Positions 32,182 to 42,942 of a DNA stretch of 64,000 nt are shown piece by piece. The notes under the pieces are model-generated. The model was not told where the DNA came from. It ran no database searches and saw only the letters and a list, made by a program, of their open reading frames with translations. The position numbers and the translations under genes were made by a program. This DNA is from Coenobita brevimanus (Eukaryota > Arthropoda > Malacostraca > Decapoda > Coenobitidae): positions 20,897,637 to 20,961,636 of the forward strand of contig CM064670.1 in the NCBI GenBank assembly GCA_032717465.1, written 5' to 3'. The first letter of the stretch is position 1; every line of letters starts with the position of its first letter.

Positions 32182-34133
32182 CAGTCCCAGGTAACACTGT
32201 ATTGACGGCTATTGTTACACCCTCTAGGGCAGGAGGCCCAAGGCTACGGCCTAACAAAGTCTACCAGGGTAAGGCGACCCAAGGCTCCGGCCTTAGTACA
32301 CCCCGAAGAGTTGCCCCAGTGCATCCCTCTCCTGCTGTTCTCTCCTACAGGAGCAACACCAAGCCGACGGTCCCTATACGTGGCGGGGAAGGAGCGGCCC
32401 CATACGCCCTTCAGTTGCTTCTCGTCAGGAAGATCAGCTCCCGGCTACGGCCAAAGTACGTGCCAGGGTAAAGAACCCCTGCTATCGTACATGTAGCTTT
32501 TCCCTACTACGGGAGCAACACCGTGCCGATGGTCCCTATATGTGGCGGGGAAGGAGCGGCCCTGTACGCCCTTCAGTTGCTCCTTGTAAGGTGGGTAGGC
32601 ATCCAGCTCCGGCCGTGGCACATACCAGGGTAGAGAAGCCCCTGAAGATAGCCTCAGTACATACTGGAGAGAGTGTGGCCTCTGTGCCCCCTACTCCTGC
32701 TTTTCCCATACTACGGGAGCAACACCGCACCGACAGTCCTTATACGTGGCGGGGAAGGAGCGGCCCTGTACTCCCTTCAGTTGCTCCTTGTACGACGGGT
32801 AGGCTCACGGCCACAGCCAACGTACATACCAGGGTAAGGCGACCCAAGGCTCCGGCCTCAGGACGTACCGGAGAGGACACGGGCTACGTGAGTCCTTCTC
32901 CAGCCTCTTCCCCCTGTGGGAGCCCTTTATCACCACCCGGGAATATAACCCCGGAGGTGTCACTAGAGTGGTGGCAAGGCCCGATATCGGACCTACCTCC
33001 CACACCGGGGAGATCCTTGTTCCTGCCCGAGTCCTGACGGAGAAGCTGCCGCAGCCCAGCCCTGTCGGCACCTCTCCCCCTTGGCGCCCGCAGTCCCAGG
33101 ACCCCCAGGCCAGACTCACCGGTTCCCGACGAAGGCGATCCAGGCTCCCTCACCCCACAGAGCCAGAGACAATAAGCCCGACTGCTCCAGCTGTTCGGCC
33201 CCAGTCCCGAGGGCCACCTCTCAGGTCGAGGCCCCCAGACAGGAGGGCCTCCCTGCACCCCACCGACGAGGCTCCAACTCGAGGGCCACCTCTCAGGTCG
33301 AGGCCTCCAGACAGAAGGGCCTTCCTGCACCCCACCGACGAGTGTGATCCGAGCAGTGACTCCCCTGCGGGTAATCCCTTGCCCTCTGCAGGCCGGGTCC
33401 CCCTAGGGTTCTACCCTCACGCCCCTGCCACGGAGTGAACATTACCCAGGAGATACAGGTAAATAGTGACGCCCCTTTTGCCGAGAACAAACCCGGGGGA
33501 AATAACAGTGAACAGTGACCAAGTGAAGACCAGTGCGAAATCAGCAACAGTTACCATTAGTCCTAAAGAACTCAGTGCCTGGCAGGATAGGGAATGAACC
33601 TTCGAGTAATTATACGAGTTCCCCCAATAAAAGAACTTTCTGTGAATGAATAGAGACTAGGGTGCGTGGGTAGATTAAAAGCCTGTGTGTAAGTGTCGCC
33701 GCGACTAAGTGACTGTGTCAAGTGTCGCGATCTGCACCCTGTCTTATTTATAGTAGTATTTCCCCTACTGACTTCCAATCTTGTTTATTCCCTTTCTGGT
33801 CAGTTCAGTGTATATCCTACCTAAAAGTGACATATGGACAATAACATATATAATGCAAGACATCCCTGTATGTGCATTGTATTGTGTACTAAGTGTGACT
33901 GTATCTTGTGGTGCTGAAGGTTAACTCTGTGTCCCTGTCCCCTGTATCTCAAATATCACTCTGTGTTTTATCGTGACGGTTAGAATTAAGGCAATAGATG
34001 TGTTAAGGTGTACTGCCTGGTTTTTATGTCCTGTTCCTTTGTGGGTGCTTTACTTCCGGTCCGGAAAGAGGACCCCACTTCAGTCGCTAGTGATTTTAGG
34101 ACAAGAAGTCGCCTTAAAAACACCAGCATAACA
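32182..34133 (+). repeat. Gypsy-A2 5' LTR, 5'-truncated
   Basis: Corresponds to about 39803-41863 of the 3' LTR. It has three units of the ~200-bp repeat (GGAGCAACAC at 32350, 32512 and 32716) where the 3' LTR has four, but one more GGTCGAGGCC unit (33290). It ends CATAACA. Confidence 0.9.
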
Positions 34134-34134
34134 C

Positions 34135-34150
34135 TGGTGGCAAGCAGTGG
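34135..34150 (+). other. Primer-binding-like site of Gypsy-A2
   Basis: TGGTGGCAAGCAGTGG one base after the LTR, as in A1 and B. Confidence 0.5.
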
Positions 34151-34200
34151 TTCTAAATCCAAGTAAAAGCACGGAGGAACGATAAAAGGAAACTTGCACG

Positions 34201-35085
34201 ATGGCAGCCAAACCGCACATCCAGTTGCCAAGATTCAACTCGGACCAGTGTGACATTGAAGTGTATTTAGATATGGTCAAACCACTCCTAGACATAGGGT
34301 TCGACTCGGACAAAGAAAAGATCGCAGTCACATTGCCTAACCTGGGTAAAATAATTGCCACTGTTGCACCAAAAATCGTCCCAGACCTGACATGGAACCA
34401 ATTCTCACAAATTGTGAGACAGGCTTTCACGCCGTCCATAGGCAGAGTTGTCACTCTCTCTCAACTCGACGCCCTCACCTACGACGGTAACCTAGACGAC
34501 ACATTCGTCCAGTCTCGGCGCCTCATCAGCGCCGCTTATCCCGAGGCAACTACAAATGCCCGAGATATACACACATTTAATGCCCTGCTGAGGATTCTCC
34601 CTAGCACAGTCAGGGAGCACTTCTCGATCTATGATCCCTCAGGGGACATGGACCAGGACCTGCAACTCATCAGACGTCTCCTCGCCACCCGTCCCATACC
34701 ACTACCTCCTCATGCGGTGACAAGATTCCCAACAAACCACAACCCTCCACCAAAACCTAACCCGCCGCCTCAGCAGCCACCTACAGAGCCAACTCCTACT
34801 GTGCCCAGAGCTTACCCGCAGAAGAAACGCCCCAACCCCAAGGAACAAGGCAACCTGATTACCATTAATCCTTGGGAGTTCACGGCCTGCAGCCGCACCT
34901 GCCCCCTGCACGACATAAGAGAGCAGCTCAAGGCAAGCAGGTGCAGAAACTTTCACCAGGGGCACAAGAAAGTCTCCTCCTTAGATGACGACGCCCCGGA
35001 AGACGACGCGCCACCACTACTCTACCCAGGACCGGACAACGAGGAACACGACGACCACACCCAACCTCAGCAGATGGATTTTTAG
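34201..35085 (+). CDS. gag: Gag of Gypsy-A2 (intact, 294 residues)
   Basis: Structural polyprotein of a Ty3/gypsy element, forming the cytoplasmic particle that packages its RNA. ATG at 34201 after a 67-base leader; opens MAAKPHIQLPRFN. A capsid-like alpha-helical region covers residues 1-170 (LDIGFDSDKEKIAVTLP; YDPSGDMDQDLQLIRRLLA), a Pro-rich linker 175-215, then NPWEFTACSRTCPLHDIREQL (about 222-243) and an acidic tail ending QQMDF. There is no CCHC zinc knuckle; the C-x3-C-x2-H motif, invariant in A1 and B, may take its place. The stop sits inside the frameshift-like site. Confidence 0.92.
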   Translation: MAAKPHIQLPRFNSDQCDIEVYLDMVKPLLDIGFDSDKEKIAVTLPNLGKIIATVAPKIVPDLTWNQFSQIVRQAFTPSIGRVVTLSQLDALTYDGNLDDTFVQSRRLISAAYPEATTNARDIHTFNALLRILPSTVREHFSIYDPSGDMDQDLQLIRRLLATRPIPLPPHAVTRFPTNHNPPPKPNPPPQQPPTEPTPTVPRAYPQKKRPNPKEQGNLITINPWEFTACSRTCPLHDIREQLKASRCRNFHQGHKKVSSLDDDAPEDDAPPLLYPGPDNEEHDDHTQPQQMDF

Positions 35086-35122
35086 GCCCGCCCCCGCACC
35101 TCCCCACGGTGGCGGGGGCCAC
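35073..35122 (+). other. gag-pol -1 frameshift-like site with hairpin
   Basis: GGATTTTTAGGCCCGCCCC spans the gag stop. Seven bases after the TTT codon, GCCCCCGCACC can pair with GGTGGCGGGGGC (one bulge) around the loop TCCCCAC. The pol frame is -1 and open through TTT-TTA-GGC. Gypsy-B has the same 19 bases, and A1 keeps a GCCCCCG/CGGGGGC stem although its gag end is changed. Confidence 0.6.
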
Positions 35123-38100
35123 CTCACACAGCTACAGACCCCCAGTCTCCAACAAGATTTGGCTGAACGGGGTCAAGGCACGATTGCTGGTAGATACGGG
35201 AGCAGCCAGGTCGTGCCTCTACTCCCACTTCTACTCCCGCCACACCTCTGCCTTCGGCCCCCTTCTCCCCACTTCAGCCAACCTCGTTGACGCAGGGGAT
35301 GGCCCCCTAACCATCCATGGGGAAACACGGGCCCTTCAAACCAACACTCACCAACGAGTATTCACTAACCACCCATTCATCATATTCGATTCCACCTGTA
35401 ATCAATATGATGGATATCTTGGGCTGGACCTCCTCCAAAAACTCCACGCAACCATTGACTGTCATCAGCGCCACCTCCACTTTAGTCCAGCCCGCCCCAA
35501 CCAAGCATCAATTAACAAGAGAAAAAAATCTGGAAGAAAAAAGAACATCACCCCCCCCCCACACCACACAGACACACACTCCCCGGACACTCACCTGCCC
35601 CAACCCACCTGTACATATAACCCCAACCCAACTTCACTCAACGCCTCCCTTCATCCCCCTCCATCACCACCCCCCACTACACATCTTCTGGACCCCTCCC
35701 CATCTTTTCCTGCCACTATTGCCTCCTCAATCACCATTCCACCCCACCACGAAGCTTGGGTAAAACATAACAGACCTTCAGGTATCTTCCTTTTTTCACC
35801 ATCCATACCCACTGGACCACTCTCCTCCTGTTCAGTATCCCCCACCTTCTTTCCCCCACATACCCATGAAATCTGTATCGCTAACCTCGCCACAACACCA
35901 CTAACCCTACCACAAGGACTCATCACTGGTGACACGGAAGAAGCAGAACCATGCCAAGCACCACCCCCCGATCATCCCACTCTCCCCGACTTACCATCAC
36001 ATCTATCCCCTTCCCAAACCAACAGCCTCCGACATCTCCTGGACTTTCAGGACCTATTCTCCGGCCCAACAGACCATGGCCACACTACTTATCTCACCCA
36101 CGAGATTCACACGACCGGACCTCCAATTCGCCAACCATCACGACGAAAAAATCCAAAACAACGGGCAGAAGAAGACCGGCAGGTCCAGGATATGCTCGAT
36201 GCCGGCGTTATCTCCAACTCCACTAGCCCGTGATCCTCACCTGTTGTACTCGTGCGAAAGAAAGACGGGACCATGCGCTTTTGCGTCGATTACTGCAGAG
36301 TGAACGACGTTACTATCAAAGACGCTACGCCCCTACCCAGGATTGACGACTCACTTGACTCCCTACATGGGTCGACCTGGTTCTCTACCCTAGACCTGCA
36401 ATCAGGCTATTGGCAAGTCCCTGTCCACCCAGACGACAAGCACAAGACCAACTTCTCTACATCGAACGGGAAGCATTACGAATTCAACGTTCTTCCCTTT
36501 GGACTCTGCAACTCCCCCGCCACATTTTCCCGCCTGATGGAGTCAGTTCTCAGTGGGCTAACCTGGGAAACTTGTTTGGCGTACCTAGACGACGTCATTG
36601 TTTTCAGTCACACCTGGGCCGACCACCTCCACTGCCTCAAACAGGTTTTCCAACGCATCTGCCAGGCAGGGCTCAAACTGAAACCAACAAAGTGCGTCTT
36701 GGCCGAGAGATCAGTCTCTTTCCTTGGACACCTAATTAACACTGAAAGCATCTCCCCTGACCCAGAAAAACTACGTGCGATCGCCGACATGCTCCTACCT
36801 CCCGACGTACACGAAACTAGAGCCTTCCTAGGCCTAACGTCATACTACAGGCGGTTCGTCAAAGGATTTGCAGACATCGCCAAACCTCTACATGACCTAA
36901 CAAAAAAAGGCAAACCATTCGTATGGACCGAACCACGGAAAACTGCATTCACCACCCTCAAGTCCAAGCTAACCTCTGCCCCCGTCATTGCTTTCCCAGA
37001 TTACAACCTCCCATTCCATCTATATACCGACATCTCGCTCATTGCCATAGGGGCTGTCCTTGCCCAAGTGCAAAACAGCCACGAGCATATCATCGCCTGT
37101 GCCAGCCGCACCTTAAACCCTACAGAAAGAAATTATGCGGCCACCAAACGAGAGTGCCTGGGAATCATCTGATCCCTCGATTACTTCCGTTCCTACATCT
37201 CAGGCACCCATGTGATAGTCATTACGGACCACCAATCCCTACAGTGGTTACGTCAGTCAAACACCACCAACGCGCAACTCATAGGATGGCGAGAAACACT
37301 CGAGGAGTATGATTTTGAGATCTCATACCGACCAGGCAAACTCCACACAAACGCCGACGCCCTGTCCCGTCTACCCATCAAAGCAATTTCAACAGAGCCA
37401 GACCTAATCCAAATGTGGCACAACAAACAACGCACTACCTGGATCCCACTGAACACATTTGCCAAACTCCACTCACACGGCAAGCACCTGTTTGATCCCA
37501 ACGGACACATCGTCCTAAGCCCTAACACTGCCCACGACACTATGCTACATCTCCATGCCCACAATGGCATCCACCTGGGGACTAACAAACTCCTACAAGT
37601 CTTTAGTGACATGTACCGGACACCTAACCCATCCACCATTGCCAAGAACATCATACAATCCTGCCGAGCCTGTGCTTTAGGAAAGGACATCACCCGCACA
37701 CCCGGCCCTTCAGGAAAATTAACAGCGCAGAAACCCTGGCAGCTACTTTCCCTAGACGTCGTCGGCCCCCTCACACCCAAAGCAGGCTACAAATACATTA
37801 TCACATTCGTGGATGTGTATTCAAAGTTTATCATCGCATGCCCCGCCAAGGATCACAGTGCAGTATCAGTCGCCGACGCCCTCACCCGCCATGTCTTCCC
37901 CTATTTTGGCATTCCCCAAGCACTGCACTCAGATAATGCCCCAGAATTTACTGGCAAAGTCTGGGAAGAACTGGCAAATATATTTGGATACCACATCTCC
38001 CACTCATCCCCCTACTGGCCCCAAGGTAACAGCATCTGCGAGAGAAGCCATCGCTCCCTCATGAACCAGGTCCGCACACGCATTATGCAAACAGGGAACG

Positions 38101-38486
38101 ATGATTGGCCTGCCCACGTCAAGATTATCCAATGGGGCTTAAATACATGCCCACGAGAAGACGGGATAACACCACATGAACGAGTTTTCTGGGAAACCCC
38201 ACTCCTCCTACCACTCCGCCACCACCTCCATCCACCCACCCCGCCCTCCACTACTGACCCTCTCCACCACCTCAAACGCCGCCTCCACCACCTACACATT
38301 CAACAAGACCTGGTGCCCGACACGAACCACTCCAACCCATACAAACCTGGTCAGTCCGTAGTCGTTGCACACCTGCCCACCCCCTCCAAGACCTCCCCCC
38401 AATTCAATGGCCCCTTCAAAATTGTTCGAGTCCCCAACTCCTACCAAGTCATCATCGACCAACAAGGACAACACCGCACATACTGA
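35109..38486 (+). pseudogene. pol: pol of Gypsy-A2, one frame interrupted by two TGA codons
   Basis: Replication polyprotein, entered by the -1 shift. Protease: [15 protein letters not shown] (about 35186-35230). RT: TMRFCVDYCRV, LDLQSGYWQVPVHP and YLDD at 36582-36593. RNase H: YTDISL, NYAATKREC, VITDHQSLQW. Integrase: HNGIH then CRAC zinc-binding residues (37560-37672), catalytic Asp in LDVVGPL, HSDNAPEF and Glu in CERSHRSL (about 38040). The frame never shifts; it is broken only by TGA at 36231-36233 (Trp in B) and TGA at 37170-37172 (also TGA in B). Both sit where Trp is expected. No chromodomain seen. Confidence 0.93.
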
Positions 38487-38905
38487 AATTGCCATGTGCG
38501 ACCCTTCCGCCCACCCAACACTGACCACCCCCGCACCCGCCCGACCTGCACCTCTTCCCACACACTGTCCATGTCGACCCTTCCGAGAATTACTCCCCAG
38601 ACTCCTACTCCTTCTCACCCCTACCCTCCACCTCACCGACAACCAGCCCACCCCCCAACACACCCGATCCCGACACACCACCACTACCGCCTACACCACC
38701 ACCACCACCGCCCGACACCGCCACCTCTTCACAACCCACAACTCACCTCCCTACCACCTGTCCACCCACCACCTCCCGCACCACACCGCCTCCACTGCCT
38801 ACATCACCACCACCGCCCAAAGCCACCACCTCCTCAGACCTCACCACTCACCACCCTACCACCTGTACACCCACCACCCCCCTCCCCCTTGACCATTCTC
38901 ATTAT
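38487..38905 (+). other. C-rich Pro/Thr/His-coding spacer after integrase
   Basis: Low-complexity C and A rich sequence (CCACCACC repeats). All three frames are open for long stretches because of base composition, so I assign no coding frame here. Confidence 0.6.
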
Positions 38906-39555
38906 ATGCGCCACGCCGCATCCCCACTCGCCTCCCCCCCTAACAGCCGCACGCCCTCACCACCACCACGTGCACAACCACCCTCACCACCCACACCCAC
39001 ACTCACTACCACCACCACCAGATCAGGACGCCTTTCACGCCCACCCTCTAGATACACCCCAACACCACCTCCCATTGCACGCCCATCCCACCACCCACCA
39101 CCACGAACCCCCCCTACCCCAAACACCTCCCCCATAACGCTCCCCCTCCACCAAGCACGATGGAATCCTCCCAAGTCCCAATTCTCTAAGGTACAACACT
39201 CCTCCCATTGACCCATCCCCCATAAAACCACCAATCTCCCATCACTCTCCAGCATTCAGCTTTCATCTCCTCACCAGGCACCATTCCCCGAGATGAAAGT
39301 GACGAGAGTACACTGGCTACCCCACGACCGCCCACATGCCAGAATCCAAGGGACCCCCCACCTTCTCCGCCTCCTATGCCGGACCGACCACCCATCCTCC
39401 CTCCGGCTCACTCTCAACCCCCACCAGCAGCCTAACACCTTCACCAACCACTGGGTCAGCCTCCTACAACACCTCACCATGGCCCACCAGACATCCACCT
39501 CCACCACATACCACCACCAGTCACGGGGTCGTGACTTTTACACCACGGAGGGTGG
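38906..39555 (+). pseudogene. ORF3 of Gypsy-A2 with conserved C-terminal domain
   Basis: In the -1 frame relative to pol. RSGRLSRPPSRY lies near 39020 as in Gypsy-B. A TGA at 39209-39211 interrupts the frame; from 39293 it is open again with the conserved ~87-residue domain: TRVHW, PHLLRLL, HWVSLLQHL and QSRGRDFYTTEGGK, ending at the polypurine tract CACGGAGGGTGG. The frame continues into the LTR through the ATG at 39560 to 40090. Similar to A1 and B at matching positions. No known domain recognised. Confidence 0.55.
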
Positions 39556-41863
39556 TAAAATGCCCGCCGCCGGACCTCCCACCTCACCACCCCCCACCCC
39601 ACCACCGGGCCGCTACCACACCACCACCCCAGGAGGATACAACGGGGGGGTTAGTGACCCCGGTCAAGAGAGTCACCGGGACACTACTGTCCTGAGCCCC
39701 TGTTCCCCGCAACTGCCCCAACACCAGGTGACCGGGGAAAGGCAACTACCTTGCGGGCAGGACAACCATCGTCAGAATAGGGGTGGGACTGAACTAGATT
39801 CAGTCCCAGGTAACACTATATTGACGACTATTGTTACACCCTCTAGGGCAGGAGGCCCAAGGCTACGGCTTAACAAAGTGGACCAGGGTAAGGCGACCCA
39901 AGGCTCCGGCCTTAGTACACCCCGGAGAGTTGCCTCAGTGCATCCCTTTCCTGCTGTTCTCTCCTACAGGAGCAACATCATGCCGACGGTCCCTATACGT
40001 GGCGGGGAAGGAGCGGCCCCATACGCCCTTCAGTTGCTTCTCGTCAGGAAGATCAGCTCCCGGCTACGGCCAAAGTACGTACCAGGGTAAAGAGCCCCTG
40101 CTATCGTACGTGTAGCTTTTCCCTACTACGGGAGCAACACCCCGCCGACGGTCCCTATACGTGGCGGGGAAGGAGCAGCCCTGTACGCCCTTCAGTTGCT
40201 CCTTGTAAGGCGGGTAGGCATCTGGCTCCGGCCGTGGCACATACCAGGGTAGAGAAGCCCCTGAAGATAGCCTCAGTACGTACTGGAGAGAGTGTGGCCT
40301 CTGTGCCCCCTACTCCTGCTTTTCCCTACTACGGGAGCAACACCGTGCCGACGGTCCCTATACGTGGTGGGGAAGGAGCGGCCCTGTACGCCCTTCAGTT
40401 GCTCCTTGTAAGGTGGGTAGGCATCCGGCTCCGGCCGTGGCACATACCAGGGTAGAGAAGCCCCTGAAGATAGCCTCAGTACGTACTGGAGAGAGTGTGA
40501 CCTCTGTGCCCCCTACTCCTGCTTTTCCCATACTACGGGAGCAACACCGCGCCAACGGTCACTATACGTGGCGGGGAAGGAGCGGCCCTGTACCCCTTTC
40601 AGTTGCTCCTCGTACAACGGGTAGGCTCACGGCCACAGCCAACGTACGTACCAGGGTAAGGTGACCCAAGGCTCCGGCCTCAGGACGTACCGGAGAGGAC
40701 ACGGGCTACGTGAGTCCTTCTCCAGCCTCTTCCCCCTGTGGGAGCCCTTCATCACCACCCGGGAATATAGCCCCGGAGGTGTCACTAGAGTGGTGGCAAG
40801 GCCCGATATCGGACCTACCTCCCACGCCGGGGAGATCCTTGTTCCTGCCCAAGTCCCGACGGAGAAGCTGCCGCAGCCCAGCCCTGTCGGCGCCTCTCCC
40901 CCAGGCGCCCGCAGTCCCAGGACCCCCAGGCCAGACCCACCGGTTCCCGACGAAGGCGATCCAGGCTCCCTCACCCCACGGAGCCAGAGACGACAGGCCT
41001 GACTGCTCCAGCTGTTCGGCCCCAGTCCCGAGGGCCACCTCTCAGGTCGAGGCCCCCAGACAGGAGGGCCTCCCTGCACCCCACCGACGAGTGTGACCCG
41101 GGCAGTGACTCCCCTGCGGGTAATCCCTTGCCCTCTGCAGGCCGGGTCCCCCTAGGGTTCTACCCTCACGCCCCTGCCGCGGAGTGAACATTACCCAGGA
41201 GATACAGGTAAATAGTGACGCCCCTTGTGCCGAGAACAAACCCGGGGGAAATTACAGTGAACGGTGACCAAGTGAAGACCAGTGCAAAACCAGCAACAGT
41301 TACCATTAGTCCTAAAGAACTCAGTGCCCGGCAGGTCAGGTTACGAGTCCCTCCAATAAAAGAACTTTCTGCGAACGAATAGAAACTAGGGTGCGCGGGT
41401 AGATTAAAAGCCTGTGTATCAGTGTCGCCGCGACTAAGTGACTGTGTCAAGTGTCGCGATCTGCACCCTGTCTTATTTATAGTAGTATTTCCCCTACTGA
41501 CTTCCAATCTTGTTTATTCCCTTTGTGGTCAGTTCAGTGTATATCCTGCCTAAAAGTGACATATGGACAATAATATATATATAATTCAAGACATCCCTGT
41601 ATGTGCATTGTATTGTGTACTAAGTGTGCCTGTATCTTGTGGTGCTGAAGGTTAACTCTGTGTCCCTGTCCCCTGTATCTCAAATATCACTCTGTGTTTT
41701 ATTGTAACGGTTAGAATTAAGGCAATAGATGTGTTAAGGTGTACTGCCTGGTTTTTATGTCCTGTTCCTTTGTGGGTGCTTTACTTCCGGTCCGGAAAGA
41801 GGACCCCGCTTCAGTCGCTAGTGTTTTTAGGACGAGAAGTCGCCTTAAAACACCAGCATAACA
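39556..41863 (+). repeat. Gypsy-A2 3' LTR (2308 bp)
   Basis: TAAAATGCCC to CATAACA. It holds four ~160-205-bp tandem units marked by GGAGCAACAC-like words at 39971, 40131, 40332 and 40537, a TTTATAGTAGTAT core at about 41477, and GAGGACCCCGCTTCAG near 41802. AATAAAAG at 41357 is present in both A2 LTRs but lies upstream of the promoter core, so it is unlikely to be the polyadenylation signal. Confidence 0.92.
39560..40090 (+). CDS. LTR-internal frame, Gypsy-A2 3' LTR (shortened)
   Basis: ATG at LTR base 5, opens MPAAGPPTSPPPTPPPG and stays open for 177 codons, then stops in the first ~200-bp repeat. The C-terminal module LFGPSPEGHLSG is present at about 41010-41045 but follows a TGA. Compared with LTR0 and Gypsy-B this looks like a decayed version of the same frame. 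Confidence 0.35.
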   Translation: MPAAGPPTSPPPTPPPGRYHTTTPGGYNGGVSDPGQESHRDTTVLSPCSPQLPQHQVTGERQLPCGQDNHRQNRGGTELDSVPGNTILTTIVTPSRAGGPRLRLNKVDQGKATQGSGLSTPRRVASVHPFPAVLSYRSNIMPTVPIRGGEGAAPYALQLLLVRKISSRLRPKYVPG

Positions 41864-42400
41864 ATCACGATGTCAGTTACACACTAAACATGGAAACTGA
41901 CAGTGCATGTTTCGCGAGTATAGTTTTTTTTTTTTTCTTTTTTATACAAGTTAAATAACTTCCCTTCCTGACCTCTCTCCCCACCCGTCTCTTCTCTTCC
42001 CAGTCACGCTCTGTCATCATCCACGTTTTATCGCTGATGCTGAAAATCGTATGTTTGCAGGTAGAGTGTGGAAAGTAATCAATATAAAAGTGTTGAATGA
42101 GCTTCTTCTCCTCCATCGCTACGAAGTGTTATCCATGACTTGAATATCAATGTTAGTAATATGGATAAATCGTCACTGTGGTAGTTAAGAGATGTTACTC
42201 GTCACCATTTATATAACACTTATATAATTATCGTTCTTACAGTGCTCCAAATATACTCCCCGTCCACCCCCTCGCCGCCTCCTTCCCTCCCCCTTCCACT
42301 GTCTCCATCATTCCTCCCCTCTCCCTCCGCCTACTCTACCAGTACAATTTGTTTCTAGCCTGCAACACTCCGAACACCTCCCCACGGTTTTATTGTATTG
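41864..42400 (+). repeat. Repeat Y, left copy
   Basis: Inverted match to 46940-47474, from ATCACGATGTCAGTTACACA inward to CCTCCCCACGGTTT. It contains a T-rich run (41924-41943) that corresponds to the A25 run of the right copy. No gene. Confidence 0.85.
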
Positions 42401-42942
42401 ACCATGCCTGACTTTTCTCCCTTGTCATTTCAAATGTCTGTTTTCTCTCCCTTCTTCATTTTTGTCTCGGGAATCGAACAATATAACGACGTTTGGGTTT
42501 TGTTTTTGGATTGTATTCTTTAATACTGCGTATTATAATTATAATGTCCGTGACTGTGGCGGTCAAGAGGCATTAACTGTTCAAAGAACGGCAGGCAGTG
42601 CTTCAATGTAGTCAACATTTTATTATTCTTCCTCCCTAGCCACTAACCTCTTGCTTACACTTATTTTTAAAATCCCAACATACATAAAATATGAAGCACA
42701 AACGTCCATCTTTTCCCCAAATAAAGTAAAAAACAAAAAACAATCATCGCGTGTGTTGTGTTGCACAAGAGTATGATCTACATGCATCTAGAAAAACTTT
42801 TCTGAGTAAGTATTGCCAGTATTCTTAGTGATAATTTGTAGTTCTTGAGTTACTGTTAAGTATAGCAAAATACTGTAGATGATAGTCGCAAAAGCTGTAT
42901 CCTCCTACCATACATTTGGCGACCATAATCAGCGTAATATAC
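42401..42942. other. Unassigned AT-rich DNA
   Basis: No reading frame or repeat similarity recognised. Confidence 0.5.

Larger units (their letters stand above)
32182..41863 (+). mobile_element. Gypsy-A2, nearly complete Ty3/gypsy element with truncated 5' LTR
   Basis: Truncated 5' LTR (to 34133), primer-binding-like site, gag, pol, ORF3, polypurine tract and complete 3' LTR. The 5' LTR lacks its first ~250 bases and abuts repeat X at 32181 with AAAATGTT against TTCAGTCCC, so the left target repeat is lost. On the right ATCAC (41864-41868) starts repeat Y, whose other copy reads through this position, so A2 inserted inside Y. Coding regions are intact apart from two TGA codons in pol and one stop in the ORF3 frame. 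Confidence 0.92.

Noticed and set aside
38487..39137. Pro/His-rich protein after integrase of A2
   Set aside because: All frames are open because of CCACCACC composition, and the sequence is not conserved with Gypsy-B.
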